64,000 bases of DNA from Acidithiobacillus ferridurans (GTDB taxonomy: Bacteria; Pseudomonadota; Gammaproteobacteria; Acidithiobacillales; Acidithiobacillaceae): contig NZ_AP018795.1 in the NCBI RefSeq assembly GCF_003966655.1, positions 124,001 through 188,000 of the forward strand. The letters are read 5' to 3'. Positions within the stretch are counted from its first letter, which is position 1, and each line of letters begins with the position of its first letter. Of the stretch, positions 35,623 through 43,214 are shown piece after piece. The notes beneath the pieces are model-generated. The model worked only from the letters and a program-made list of their open reading frames with translations, had not been told where the DNA came from and did not search any database. Made by a program: the position numbers and the translations under genes.

Positions 35623-36254
35623 ATATACCTCGTAGTTTTTGTCGGTGAGGATTCGCCCGGCTGCCAGTCGAGCTCCAGCGATTCAGTGACACATTTCCAT
35701 CCGCCAATCATCATTGACCCGGCAAGCATCCAGTCGAGCTTGAGGATGGCGAGAGAGAACAGCAGCATCAGCACGATCACCATGAATCCGAACCAGGCGC
35801 CTACGGAGATTGACCAATCCACAAGGGCGACTACCGCCAAATAATTCAGGTAGAAGAGCGCCGCAACCGCCATCAGGCGTCCAGACATAACGACCAAAAA
35901 GGTCAGGACAACGATGAGCCAGCGAACCGGCCAAATCTGGCGGCGTTTCCAGAGGAAAAAACGCAGCTGATAGGTTAATGCAGGCTTCAGGACATTGGTG
36001 GATGCCGGGTCCGGGCACCGAGCCACAACCGGCGTAACGGACAGTGATTTTGGGGACTGCGGCTTTAAGGCTTTGTACTCTGCAACCCTCGCGTCCTTGT
36101 CGTGCGCCATAAAGTAGTTATGCGCGACCGCCAAACTGTCCATACGGTTCTGATCTGGCGCCTGTACATGGGAGGCCAGAAAGACTGATCTTACGACCAG
36201 GTATTCCGCATCGTGGCGCACGTTGAGTATTTCGGTGGCGGTGATGATATTCAT
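35619..36254 (-). CDS. membrane protein, unknown
   Basis: A 211-residue protein: a soluble N-terminal half, then about three transmembrane helices (WLIVVLTFLVVMSG, AVAALFYLNYLAVVALV, FGFMVIVLMLLFSLAIL) and a C-terminal tail. The ATG at 36254 follows AGGAG; upstream in-frame starts lack a site. Coupled to the transglycosylase gene, so a role in DNA transfer is possible. Confidence 0.65.
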   Translation of the reverse strand: MNIITATEILNVRHDAEYLVVRSVFLASHVQAPDQNRMDSLAVAHNYFMAHDKDARVAEYKALKPQSPKSLSVTPVVARCPDPASTNVLKPALTYQLRFFLWKRRQIWPVRWLIVVLTFLVVMSGRLMAVAALFYLNYLAVVALVDWSISVGAWFGFMVIVLMLLFSLAILKLDWMLAGSMMIGGWKCVTESLELDWQPGESSPTKTTRYI

Positions 36255-36312
36255 GGCAAAGGCTCCTTGCTGGTTGGCTCTACCCATTGCCTGAAGCGAG
36301 GGAAATGGATAT

Positions 36313-36672
36313 TCACCACGGCAGGAACTCCATTCCCCTGAAAATAGAGCTGGCAATGCTGATACTGAAAGTCAGGGGAATACTATGTGGTTGCCCAAAA
36401 ACGAGCTCACAAATCCCGCAAAAATAAAGCACGTCCCACAACGCAAGTCGTATAAGGATGAATCCGGGAATGATGTAATAGTGGCCATTTCTCCTGCGCT
36501 TTCGTACCCGATGTTCATGCTTCAGCCAGGCGAGTATGTGGTTGAGCGGAATGTCTTTATGGACCATTGCCAGATCATAGACCGTCATCCCAACAGGAAA
36601 GGACCGTCTCAAGCTGGCTGCGAGCGCGCCATACACTGAACAGCGGTCAGAGTGCTCATGTGATACAGACAA
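36313..36672 (-). CDS. hypothetical protein with HTH-like N-terminal part
   Basis: A 119-residue frame. Residues 28-70 (TVYDLAMVHKDIPLNHILAWLKHEHRVRKRRR) look like a small winged helix; a hydrophobic part follows. A competing plus-strand frame at 36385-36639 overlaps it. The minus strand fits the direction of both neighbours. Confidence 0.42.
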   Translation of the reverse strand: MSVSHEHSDRCSVYGALAASLRRSFPVGMTVYDLAMVHKDIPLNHILAWLKHEHRVRKRRRNGHYYIIPGFILIRLALWDVLYFCGICELVFGQPHSIPLTFSISIASSIFRGMEFLPW

Positions 36673-36681
36673 GGGCTTAGC

Positions 36682-38433
36682 CTATGGCTCCGGATGATTG
36701 CGTGACTTCTGCACGTCACGCATGAGGATGATGACCGCCCGCTGCGCCGATTGGCGCTGGCCTTCAGGCATCTTTGCCACGCTGTCAGCAATAGCACGAG
36801 TAGCATCGGTCGCTGTGCGGCGCACCACTTTATCCCGGGGACCATACGATTGACGGGCTTGTCGCACCACCCCTGGGGAGACCCCCAGCGCTTTGGCGAG
36901 ACGCTCTGCATCTACCTGCCCAAGGGCGTCCGGTTCCAATTCGGCGATAGGCGATGATGGGGGAAGCACGGCTTCTGTCATCATGAGATCCGGATTATCC
37001 GGTTCCATCCAGTCTTCGTAGGCGATAGGCAGTGGACGATTGTGGCGTCGTCGCTGGCAAATCAGCGTCACCTCGTCACCGTCCCGTCGTATGGGCAGAT
37101 AACGTCGGATGCCGCCACCCGAGTCAAATGCACGCTGGATACAGGCCTCGAAGTACGCAGAGGCATCTGCCGTTACCCATTGCTTCGGGATCCCTTTATG
37201 GGCAGAGAGAGAAACCGACTCCGGGATCTGGACAACGGCCTGCGCCGGAGCCAACCGGGAGCTTGTGACGGTGACCCACTCCCTGAGTGTTTGTACCGCA
37301 ATATCCTGATTACCCGCTGCACCGGGCGTCCTTGGTATCATGCTTGCCGCTTCGCTACGGAGTTTTTTCGCAGCTGTTTTTGCGGGAGATCGGGCATGGA
37401 TGTGTCGCCCGACCGCCCATTCCCAGCAGAGGGCGATGTAGTCAGATATATGATCATGTTTCAGCCCTGCGCGCGCCAACTGCTCAATGTCAAAAACCAG
37501 CAGCACTTCGGCCATTCGGCAATCTGGTCCGACCGGATCAGTGGATGCCCGCGCCTTGGTCATATAACTGTTTCGCGCTGTATCGTAGACCGTGCCGACC
37601 CACTCAGGATCAGTCATGGGCCGCTTTTTATGATGCCTGTTATAGCCCTGCCCTATTACGCCATCAGCCACACGGACTGACGGACTGCCAAGGTCATCCT
37701 CTCCATCCTCAGAAGAAATAATACGCAACCTGCCCGTATCCCGTTTTTTGGCGGCCACGCGCTGCAGGAAAGACCCAGATCCCGTCTTGTCGTCCAGACG
37801 GATCAGGGAGAACAAGAATCGGGGAACGCGGGAGCAGAATGTGTCTTTTAACTGGTGAAGGAGCCGGAGCGCCGGGGCACTGACCCGCCGAAAAAAATCA
37901 TGGGTGCGCTCAAATCCGGCTATCAGAATGTCCGCGAGGTACTCGGCCGACCAGTCTATAAAATGCCGCGCTTCCTGGAGTGCGGCTTTGCCGTTATGCA
38001 GCACATAAAGCGCCACCAACGCGGGGAATGCTCCGTAATCGTCCGCCAGGCCGTATTTGAATCCGGTTTTACACTCGCGCCCAAACAGGACACTCCGAAT
38101 GGCATGCCCACTGGAGTCCGAGGCGTGCAATCGCTGTTCATACCAGGTACGCACCTTGTAATAATATGGCAACTGATGGAGGTATTTGACCTCACTGTGC
38201 ATGACGTGCGCGGCTTCCTCTGCATCATCAAAGAGTTGAATCAAACGCATTGCGGTTTGCTCGGCAACGCCGATGACTTTCATGATCTCCAGGATAATTC
38301 CCGGGGTACTCCGTCCGTTGCGATGCTGGATGTAGTCTAGCGCTTCGATGCGCGCGTCAGCACCGGCTTGTCCTGGGCACACCCAGACAGGTTCCATTTT
38401 ATTTAAAGCCATCATCAGCGATATGGAAGTCAT
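36682..38433 (-). CDS. large hypothetical protein of the element
   Basis: A 583-residue protein, mainly helical, with no known domain that I can name. The C-terminal 80 residues include a helix-turn-helix-like stretch (AERLAKALGVSPGVVRQARQSYG). It starts after GAGGTG. A TGGTAAC motif like those at the repressor promoters lies just upstream (near 38458). Size and position next to the regulatory switch make a replication or DNA-binding role conceivable, but this is unproven. Confidence 0.6.
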   Translation of the reverse strand: MTSISLMMALNKMEPVWVCPGQAGADARIEALDYIQHRNGRSTPGIILEIMKVIGVAEQTAMRLIQLFDDAEEAAHVMHSEVKYLHQLPYYYKVRTWYEQRLHASDSSGHAIRSVLFGRECKTGFKYGLADDYGAFPALVALYVLHNGKAALQEARHFIDWSAEYLADILIAGFERTHDFFRRVSAPALRLLHQLKDTFCSRVPRFLFSLIRLDDKTGSGSFLQRVAAKKRDTGRLRIISSEDGEDDLGSPSVRVADGVIGQGYNRHHKKRPMTDPEWVGTVYDTARNSYMTKARASTDPVGPDCRMAEVLLVFDIEQLARAGLKHDHISDYIALCWEWAVGRHIHARSPAKTAAKKLRSEAASMIPRTPGAAGNQDIAVQTLREWVTVTSSRLAPAQAVVQIPESVSLSAHKGIPKQWVTADASAYFEACIQRAFDSGGGIRRYLPIRRDGDEVTLICQRRRHNRPLPIAYEDWMEPDNPDLMMTEAVLPPSSPIAELEPDALGQVDAERLAKALGVSPGVVRQARQSYGPRDKVVRRTATDATRAIADSVAKMPEGQRQSAQRAVIILMRDVQKSRNHPEP

Positions 38434-38530
38434 GCAGCACCTCGGGTTGTCAAGATTGGTAACCGGTAAACATCAGTTGTGGGGCCCATACGCCCGGGCA
38501 TCCCGCCCATGACGAAACATCGGAAAAGAT

Positions 38531-38848
38531 TCATTCAGCATGGCCTTGTGAATAGAGGGAAGCTTCCGAAATAGTCGGGTCATTAGGGGTCGATGAATGC
38601 TCATCTCCGTGAGCGCATAGCAAGTGGGAAGGACGCAGGTCATCAATGGTTACGGCAGAAACTGTTGCCTTCTCGATGAGTTCAGCATATTGCGTTTCGC
38701 CGGTGTAATCCGTGCGAGGGAGTCGCGCCTTGCGAACCCATTTCATGACCGCTTTCCCCGATACACCGCAGACACGGCCAATAGCTTCATAGCTACCGAG
38801 CATATTTTTCGCCTTCAGAAGTGAAGCTGCCACATGAGAATGTTCCAT
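38531..38848 (-). CDS. Cro-like regulator
   Basis: A 105-residue protein with a Cro/YdaS-type helix-turn-helix (YEAIGRVCGVSGKAVMKWVRKARLP, about residues 20-44) and an unstructured tail. The ATG at 38848 has no ribosome site and the predicted transcription start is at about 38849, so the mRNA is probably leaderless. It is divergent from the S24 repressor gene, the lambda cI/cro arrangement. Confidence 0.72.
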   Translation of the reverse strand: MEHSHVAASLLKAKNMLGSYEAIGRVCGVSGKAVMKWVRKARLPRTDYTGETQYAELIEKATVSAVTIDDLRPSHLLCAHGDEHSSTPNDPTISEASLYSQGHAE

Positions 38849-38855
38849 ACACCGA

Positions 38856-38907
38856 AAAATAGAACTTGTGGTAACGCTTGTCAAGAACTGTTCGTGTCTG
38901 CTACTCT
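38856..38907. promoter_or_regulatory. overlapping divergent promoters of the repressor switch
   Basis: Minus strand: TTGACA (38884-38879), 17 bp, TATTTT (38861-38856), for the Cro-like gene. Plus strand: TTGTCA (38878-38883), 18 bp, TACTCT (38902-38907) with a TG extension, for the repressor. The -35 boxes share five bases, so only one promoter can be occupied. AGAACT occurs at 38861 and 38884, and TGGTAAC at about 38869 and 38907; either could be the operator. Confidence 0.6.
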
Positions 38908-38940
38908 GGTAACCATTGGTTCCAAGGAGGCGCCGACGCC

Positions 38941-39675
38941 ATGACAGAAAAAGAAGCCGGACTGAAAGCATTTGCAGATCGCCTGAACATCAGCCTGGAT
39001 GCCATCCATTTTGCAGCCAGCGGAGAAGGCCGTCAGGATGCGCTCGCAAAATATATGGGAGTGAGCCAAAAGGGTGCTCGAAAGTGGTTGGTAGGCGAGA
39101 GTTACCCCGTTGAGGACAAAAGAAATAGACTCGCAGCGCTTTGCAAGGTGCGCTACGAGTGGCTGATGACTGGCAACGGGGAGCGATATGCAGACGACCG
39201 TACGCTGCGCTCTCAGGCAGAAAACATAGAGACCAGGGTTTCAGACTCCTTGATTCGTATCCCCGTCATGAATGTTGAGTGCTCGCAGGGATGCGGGAGA
39301 TACCCGCCAGATTATGAAACCATGATGGACGAAATCTGCATCAGTGAAACATGGCTTCGCCACAATGCACTGTTTAGCTCCCCATCCAACCTATCCATTA
39401 TCGTTGGGGTCGGTGACAGTATGAAGCCCACCTATCAAGATGGCGACTTACTACTGGTAGATCGGGGAATAACAGAAATAAAAGTGGATGCCGTATATGT
39501 TTTTCGGCTTCACGATGAGATGTATGTGAAAAGACTGCAGTCCCGGCCAGATGGAGCGCTACTGATGATCTCCGACAACAAAGCGTATGAACCTTTTGTG
39601 ATTACGATCGAAAACCGGGCAGAACTAAAAATCCTTGCACGAATCTTGTTTGCGTTGAACGTCAACAGGCTTTGA
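38941..39675 (+). CDS. S24-type (LexA-like) phage repressor
   Basis: A 244-residue repressor with an N-terminal helix-turn-helix (LAKYMGVSQKGARKWLVGES, residues 35-54) and a C-terminal S24 peptidase domain. Ser160 (GVGDSMKP) and Lys197 (MYVKRL) form the catalytic dyad with the LexA spacing of 37. Cys118-Gly119 (QGCGR) is the likely self-cleavage site, as in repressors that use Cys-Gly. RecA-dependent cleavage after DNA damage is expected. The start follows AAGGAGG. Confidence 0.85.
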   Translation: MTEKEAGLKAFADRLNISLDAIHFAASGEGRQDALAKYMGVSQKGARKWLVGESYPVEDKRNRLAALCKVRYEWLMTGNGERYADDRTLRSQAENIETRVSDSLIRIPVMNVECSQGCGRYPPDYETMMDEICISETWLRHNALFSSPSNLSIIVGVGDSMKPTYQDGDLLLVDRGITEIKVDAVYVFRLHDEMYVKRLQSRPDGALLMISDNKAYEPFVITIENRAELKILARILFALNVNRL

Positions 39676-39693
39676 GAACGTAACTTATTGTTC

Positions 39694-39723
39694 TTGACTT
39701 TGCGATATTCATAGTTCTATCCT
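39694..39723 (+). promoter_or_regulatory. promoter for the small-gene block after the repressor
   Basis: TTGACT (39694-39699), 18 bp, TATCCT (39718-39723). The palindrome ATAGTTCTAT overlaps the -10 and contains AGTTCT, the complement of AGAACT found at the repressor promoters, so repressor control is plausible. Confidence 0.5.
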
Positions 39724-39762
39724 CTTCCCATCGCAGCATTGCGCTGCATGGGAGAACCAACA

Positions 39763-39969
39763 ATGCCAAGCCACGTTGCGCAACCGGCGATCCACCCTGC
39801 CCCCCATCCCAACTTCATCACCCTGACTATAAAGCTACCGCATGATGCGCCCATCCACACAATCAACAAAGCCATGCAGGCATTCCAGAGTGAGTTCGGC
39901 CATCGCCTGATTCGGGACGACCTGGATTTTATTGTGCCAAAAATATCACGGCGTGTGGGTGTGGCATGA
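39763..39969 (+). CDS. small hypothetical protein
   Basis: A 68-residue protein; the start at 39763 follows GGGAG at good spacing. It contains NFITLTIKLPHDAPIHTINKAMQAFQSEFG, a beta-strand and helix pattern. Unknown family. First gene under the promoter at 39694. Confidence 0.5.
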   Translation: MPSHVAQPAIHPAPHPNFITLTIKLPHDAPIHTINKAMQAFQSEFGHRLIRDDLDFIVPKISRRVGVA

Positions 39970-40118
39970 ATTACATCAGATCGCGCAAGGCTGATCTACG
40001 TTTCGGAAGTGGAAGCTGGAATTACATCTGTCATACGGCACCACCATCATGCTCTACGAAGCACAGAAAACGTAACGCTGCCTATCCCATGAGACTGCGA
40101 CAAAAATGTTGCTTATAA
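39966..40118 (+). CDS. very small ORF coupled to the previous gene
   Basis: A 50-residue basic frame starting in an ATGA overlap. Cys at the end (CC). No family; it may be a decayed gene. Confidence 0.25.
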   Translation: MNYIRSRKADLRFGSGSWNYICHTAPPSCSTKHRKRNAAYPMRLRQKCCL

Positions 40119-40138
40119 AAATAAAGGAGCGTAAGGGC

Positions 40139-40333
40139 ATGAATGAAAGTATGGATGAACCCACTCCGGGAAAACGATCAGTACTATTGCAAATCGCACC
40201 CGAGCGCGAAATAGCACGAGCAATAACGGGCAGACACGCTCAGTGGTCTGCTACCGGCCAGATGGGTGATTCGTTAATCCGCACCATGCATCTGCTGAGA
40301 AATCTATATCGCTTTTGCGTATCGGTGCCATGA
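40139..40333 (+). CDS. small hypothetical protein
   Basis: A 64-residue frame with AAAGGAG upstream. Reads NESMDEPTPGKRSVLLQIAPEREIARAI, which looks like a plausible helical protein. Unknown. Confidence 0.35.
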   Translation: MNESMDEPTPGKRSVLLQIAPEREIARAITGRHAQWSATGQMGDSLIRTMHLLRNLYRFCVSVP

Positions 40334-40532
40334 CTTTTCTGGAGGATCAACCTGACATCGGTAATGTGGCGACCTCTGCGTTGACCTGCCTGCCAGCACT
40401 GCCAGATCGACGTTATACGGGGGCCTGAAAGCTCCGGAGATCGATCTAGTAGACATTGGAGATCCGATGGATTAGCCGGTGCTGGTGGAAACGATGCTGC
40501 GACGGACACGGCTGGTAGATTAAGGAATACCT

Positions 40533-40793
40533 ATGAACACAGTCTTTTTACTCATGGCGGAATTTGGGCAGGCCGATATACCCCTTGAAATATTGGCCAG
40601 TAAATACCTGGGCATGAGCCGCAAGGAATCAGCCATGAAAGCTATGCGTGGTGAGCTCCCCTTCCCCGCGTTTCGCATGGGATCGCAGAAGTCGCCCTGG
40701 ATGGTGCGCGTCACCGATCTTGCTGAGTACCTGGATTCCGCACGAAAGAAGTCCACACAGGATTGGGAGGCGCGGCAGAGCGCGCGCCATTAG
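40533..40793 (+). CDS. PrtN-like (pyocin activator) protein
   Basis: An 86-residue protein with the PrtN pattern (MNTVFLLMAEFG at the start, LASKYLGMSRKESAMKAM, then VRVTDLAEYLD). PrtN activates pyocin genes when the RecA-sensitive repressor is cleaved. Here it lies downstream of an S24 repressor, so it may be an activator of element genes on DNA damage. Confidence 0.75.
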   Translation: MNTVFLLMAEFGQADIPLEILASKYLGMSRKESAMKAMRGELPFPAFRMGSQKSPWMVRVTDLAEYLDSARKKSTQDWEARQSARH

Positions 40794-40823
40794 CCAGCTC
40801 GCGCTTCAGCCGTTACTGATGTC

Positions 40824-41096
40824 CTAATAATGGTACCGGCAGGAAATAATAATCAGATCTATAGTCGTGGTGCGATAAACCAGCCGGTTAACGTCGTCAA
40901 TACGCCGGGACCAGTATCCTGAGAGGTTTTCCCGCAGTGGCTCTGGCTTACCAATGCCCGAGTGCGGGTTCCGCAGGCAATCTCGTATCAGCGCATTCAC
41001 TCTTCGGAGTGTTTTCCGATCCTGCCCTTGCCAGTATTCATAATCTTCCCAGGCGGCCAGCGTCCAGGAGATGCGCTCAGGCATCAGCCAGTCCAC
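40824..41096 (-). CDS. yoeB: YoeB-family mRNA interferase toxin
   Basis: A 90-residue RelE/YoeB toxin that cuts ribosome-bound mRNA. It has the WTLAAWEDYEYWQ start, GKPEPLRENLSGYWSRRID and the typical SCRYHY end with the catalytic His and Tyr. The start overlaps the antitoxin gene by 20 bases (8 if the ATG at 41084 is used), as usual for yefM-yoeB pairs. Confidence 0.9.
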   Translation of the reverse strand: MDWLMPERISWTLAAWEDYEYWQGQDRKTLRRVNALIRDCLRNPHSGIGKPEPLRENLSGYWSRRIDDVNRLVYRTTTIDLIIISCRYHY

Positions 41097-41331
41097 GGGG
41101 AGATGTTTGCCCTGCCTGATCTTGTGCTATGGATTGCACCAGGTGTGCAGCATTGGCCGGCGAGCGCAGCAGGTGAACCGTTTCCATCAGGCTGTCAAAA
41201 AGATCCTGCGAAAGCAAAACCGCGTTAGACGATCCACGCCTCGTAATGATGGTAACATCGGCATCTTCAACGGCTCTGTCCATTACCGCCTTCAGATTGT
41301 CACGGGCTTCCGAATAACTCACAACGTGCAT
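41077..41331 (-). CDS. yefM: YefM-family antitoxin
   Basis: An 84-residue antitoxin (MHVVSYSEARDNLKAVMDRA) that binds YoeB and represses the operon. The ATG at 41331 is eight bases after AGGAG and preferred over the ATG six bases upstream, which is too near the site. Confidence 0.9.
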   Translation of the reverse strand: MHVVSYSEARDNLKAVMDRAVEDADVTIITRRGSSNAVLLSQDLFDSLMETVHLLRSPANAAHLVQSIAQDQAGQTSPRGLADA

Positions 41332-41361
41332 AACCATCACTCCTGTCCAACAATACGTACA

Positions 41362-41390
41362 AGTATGATGGGCGATCGCCCTGTGGTCAA
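41362..41390 (-). promoter_or_regulatory. yefM-yoeB promoter
   Basis: TTGACC (41390-41385), 17 bp with a GGCGATCGCC palindrome, CATACT (41367-41362). A TTGTACGTA next to the -10 resembles the TGTACA core bound by YefM, so autorepression is likely. Confidence 0.5.
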
Positions 41391-41869
41391 CCGTACCCGC
41401 CTTAGCTCGAAATGATGTATGTGCTTGGACAGATTCAAGGGGGGAAATCCAACATGAGTACAACATTGCAGATGGATAGAACGTAACACACTGTTTATAA
41501 ATAGGTTTTTATTTTTAGTCGTCCAGTCGAGCATGGGGGCGACAGATAATATGCTATTTCTTGTTTTCTCTGCATTATTGTTGATTGTCATAGGGTTTCC
41601 TTGCTTTCCCTCTTTCCATAATATCGTTCATACGGGGCTTTTGTGCATCACCGAGAATGCGCGAGTCGGCAAAAACCGGCCGGCGAGGCCTGCAGGTTTC
41701 CCGCGAAGGGACTATCCTTCAGATCGACGCCACATGCCGCCCCATTCTGACAGGAGATGCACCATGATTTTTCCTCGACCATTTGCCATAGCTGCTCAGC
41801 GGCCGTGTGGCGGCCTTCCCCCAGCCTGCTGGAGTACACTCTGGTTCTGGGCCACCTTTTCTGGCACTA
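41391..41869. other. right border region of the island
   Basis: About 480 bases between the toxin-antitoxin promoter and the MFS gene. AT-rich to about 41600, then chromosomal-type GC. A short ORF (41764-41889) with an AGGAG site overlaps the MFS start; it codes for 41 residues with four Trp and may be a leader peptide. No att repeat was identified. Confidence 0.3.
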
Positions 41870-43144
41870 GTGAACAGATTGGCTGGTAACGCCCATCCCG
41901 TCGCCGAACCTTCCGGTTGGCTCAACAAAAATGTGTTGCTCCTGTCTTTATCGGCGTTCTTTGCCGACGGGGGCTATCAGGCGGTCACCGCTGTTTTCCC
42001 CCTGCTGATCATTTTTGGGATGAAAGAACCTCCCTATGTCTATGGCCTGCTGCTGGCGCTGGCCTTCGGCGGCGGATCCCTGTTCGCCTTCCTGGGGGGA
42101 ATGGCCGGCGACAGATACAACAGAAAAACCGTAGCGCTCGCTGGCAATCTGCTCATTCCCCTGATGTCCATCGCTGGTTTTTTCTCCAATGTCTGGATCG
42201 TCGGCATCCTTTTTACCTTGGGCTGGTGGGCGCGTTTCTTCCGGACGCCGGCGCGGCGGGCCATGCTGGTGGAGGTATCCAAGCCGGAACACCGCGCAAA
42301 GGTTTTCGGGTTTCTTCATGCGCTGGATGTAGGGGGCGGTCTGGTTGCGGTGATCTATGCCATCATTCTGATCCTATACCATGTTTCCTACCACGACATC
42401 CTTCTCGTGAGCATTTTTCCCATTCTGATCTCCAGCGTCTGCCTAGCCTTCGTGCACTACGTGCCATTCGCGGCGGCTACGCCGTCCACAGGCACTGTCC
42501 CCGCCTCGAAGGTTCAGTTTCCCCAATATCCTCCGCGCATCAACCGGCGAGTCTTCCGTTTCGTGCTTCTGGCCGCGACGCTCTTCGGATTCAGTTACTA
42601 CGCGCTGGGCTTCCCTATTCTTTCGGTGGCAGAGACACAGGCCAGCGCCGCACTGGGTGTCCTGACCTTCGGCATCTACCTGGGTTTTTCTTCTATAGCC
42701 GGCTACGTACTGGGGTCCAGCGCCCTGCGTCCTATCCGCGCCCTTTGGACGACCGGCTACGCCCTGGCCGGGGTGGGCTCCCTGATTATCGGAGTATCCT
42801 ATCTGGTGGACTCCGGTCTCCTGCTGTTCTATGTGGGGGCAGCCGCGTTGGGAATCGCCACCGGAGCCGTTGAGACATTTGAACCGGTGCTGACCTCTTA
42901 TCTGGTGCGGTCTGGCGATCTTTCTGGAGGGATGGGATTACTGAGCATGAGCCGGGCGCTGGGCTTATTCGTCTCGAATGTCATCATGGGGGTCATTTTT
43001 ACGGCAGATCAACTGGATTCGTATCTCTACGCCTGTATTACGGCGATTCTCGGCGCCGGCATTCTGGCACTCACGGAACGCTGGCTACATCGGCAAAAGA
43101 CGCTCTCCTCCGACTTTCGCTCCAAAGCGTCCTCGGAACCGTGA
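41870..43144 (+). CDS. MFS transporter
   Basis: A 424-residue major facilitator protein with about 12 helices and the loop 2-3 motif GGMAGDRYNRKTV. The start is uncertain: GTG at 41870 is used here; a GTG at 41807 would add residues that look non-native. Substrate unknown. The neighbouring parC gene is convergent. Confidence 0.75.
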   Translation: MNRLAGNAHPVAEPSGWLNKNVLLLSLSAFFADGGYQAVTAVFPLLIIFGMKEPPYVYGLLLALAFGGGSLFAFLGGMAGDRYNRKTVALAGNLLIPLMSIAGFFSNVWIVGILFTLGWWARFFRTPARRAMLVEVSKPEHRAKVFGFLHALDVGGGLVAVIYAIILILYHVSYHDILLVSIFPILISSVCLAFVHYVPFAAATPSTGTVPASKVQFPQYPPRINRRVFRFVLLAATLFGFSYYALGFPILSVAETQASAALGVLTFGIYLGFSSIAGYVLGSSALRPIRALWTTGYALAGVGSLIIGVSYLVDSGLLLFYVGAAALGIATGAVETFEPVLTSYLVRSGDLSGGMGLLSMSRALGLFVSNVIMGVIFTADQLDSYLYACITAILGAGILALTERWLHRQKTLSSDFRSKASSEP

Positions 43145-43214
43145 CCGGCGGTCCAGCATATCTGGTTACCCGATGGCAAGGTGGCATATCTTGGCGTTGC
43201 GCTGAATAAAGCGC

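Noticed and set aside
36385-36639. Plus-strand 84-residue frame
   Set aside because: Overlaps the minus-strand HTH-like frame, which fits the neighbours' direction better; evidence for either is limited.
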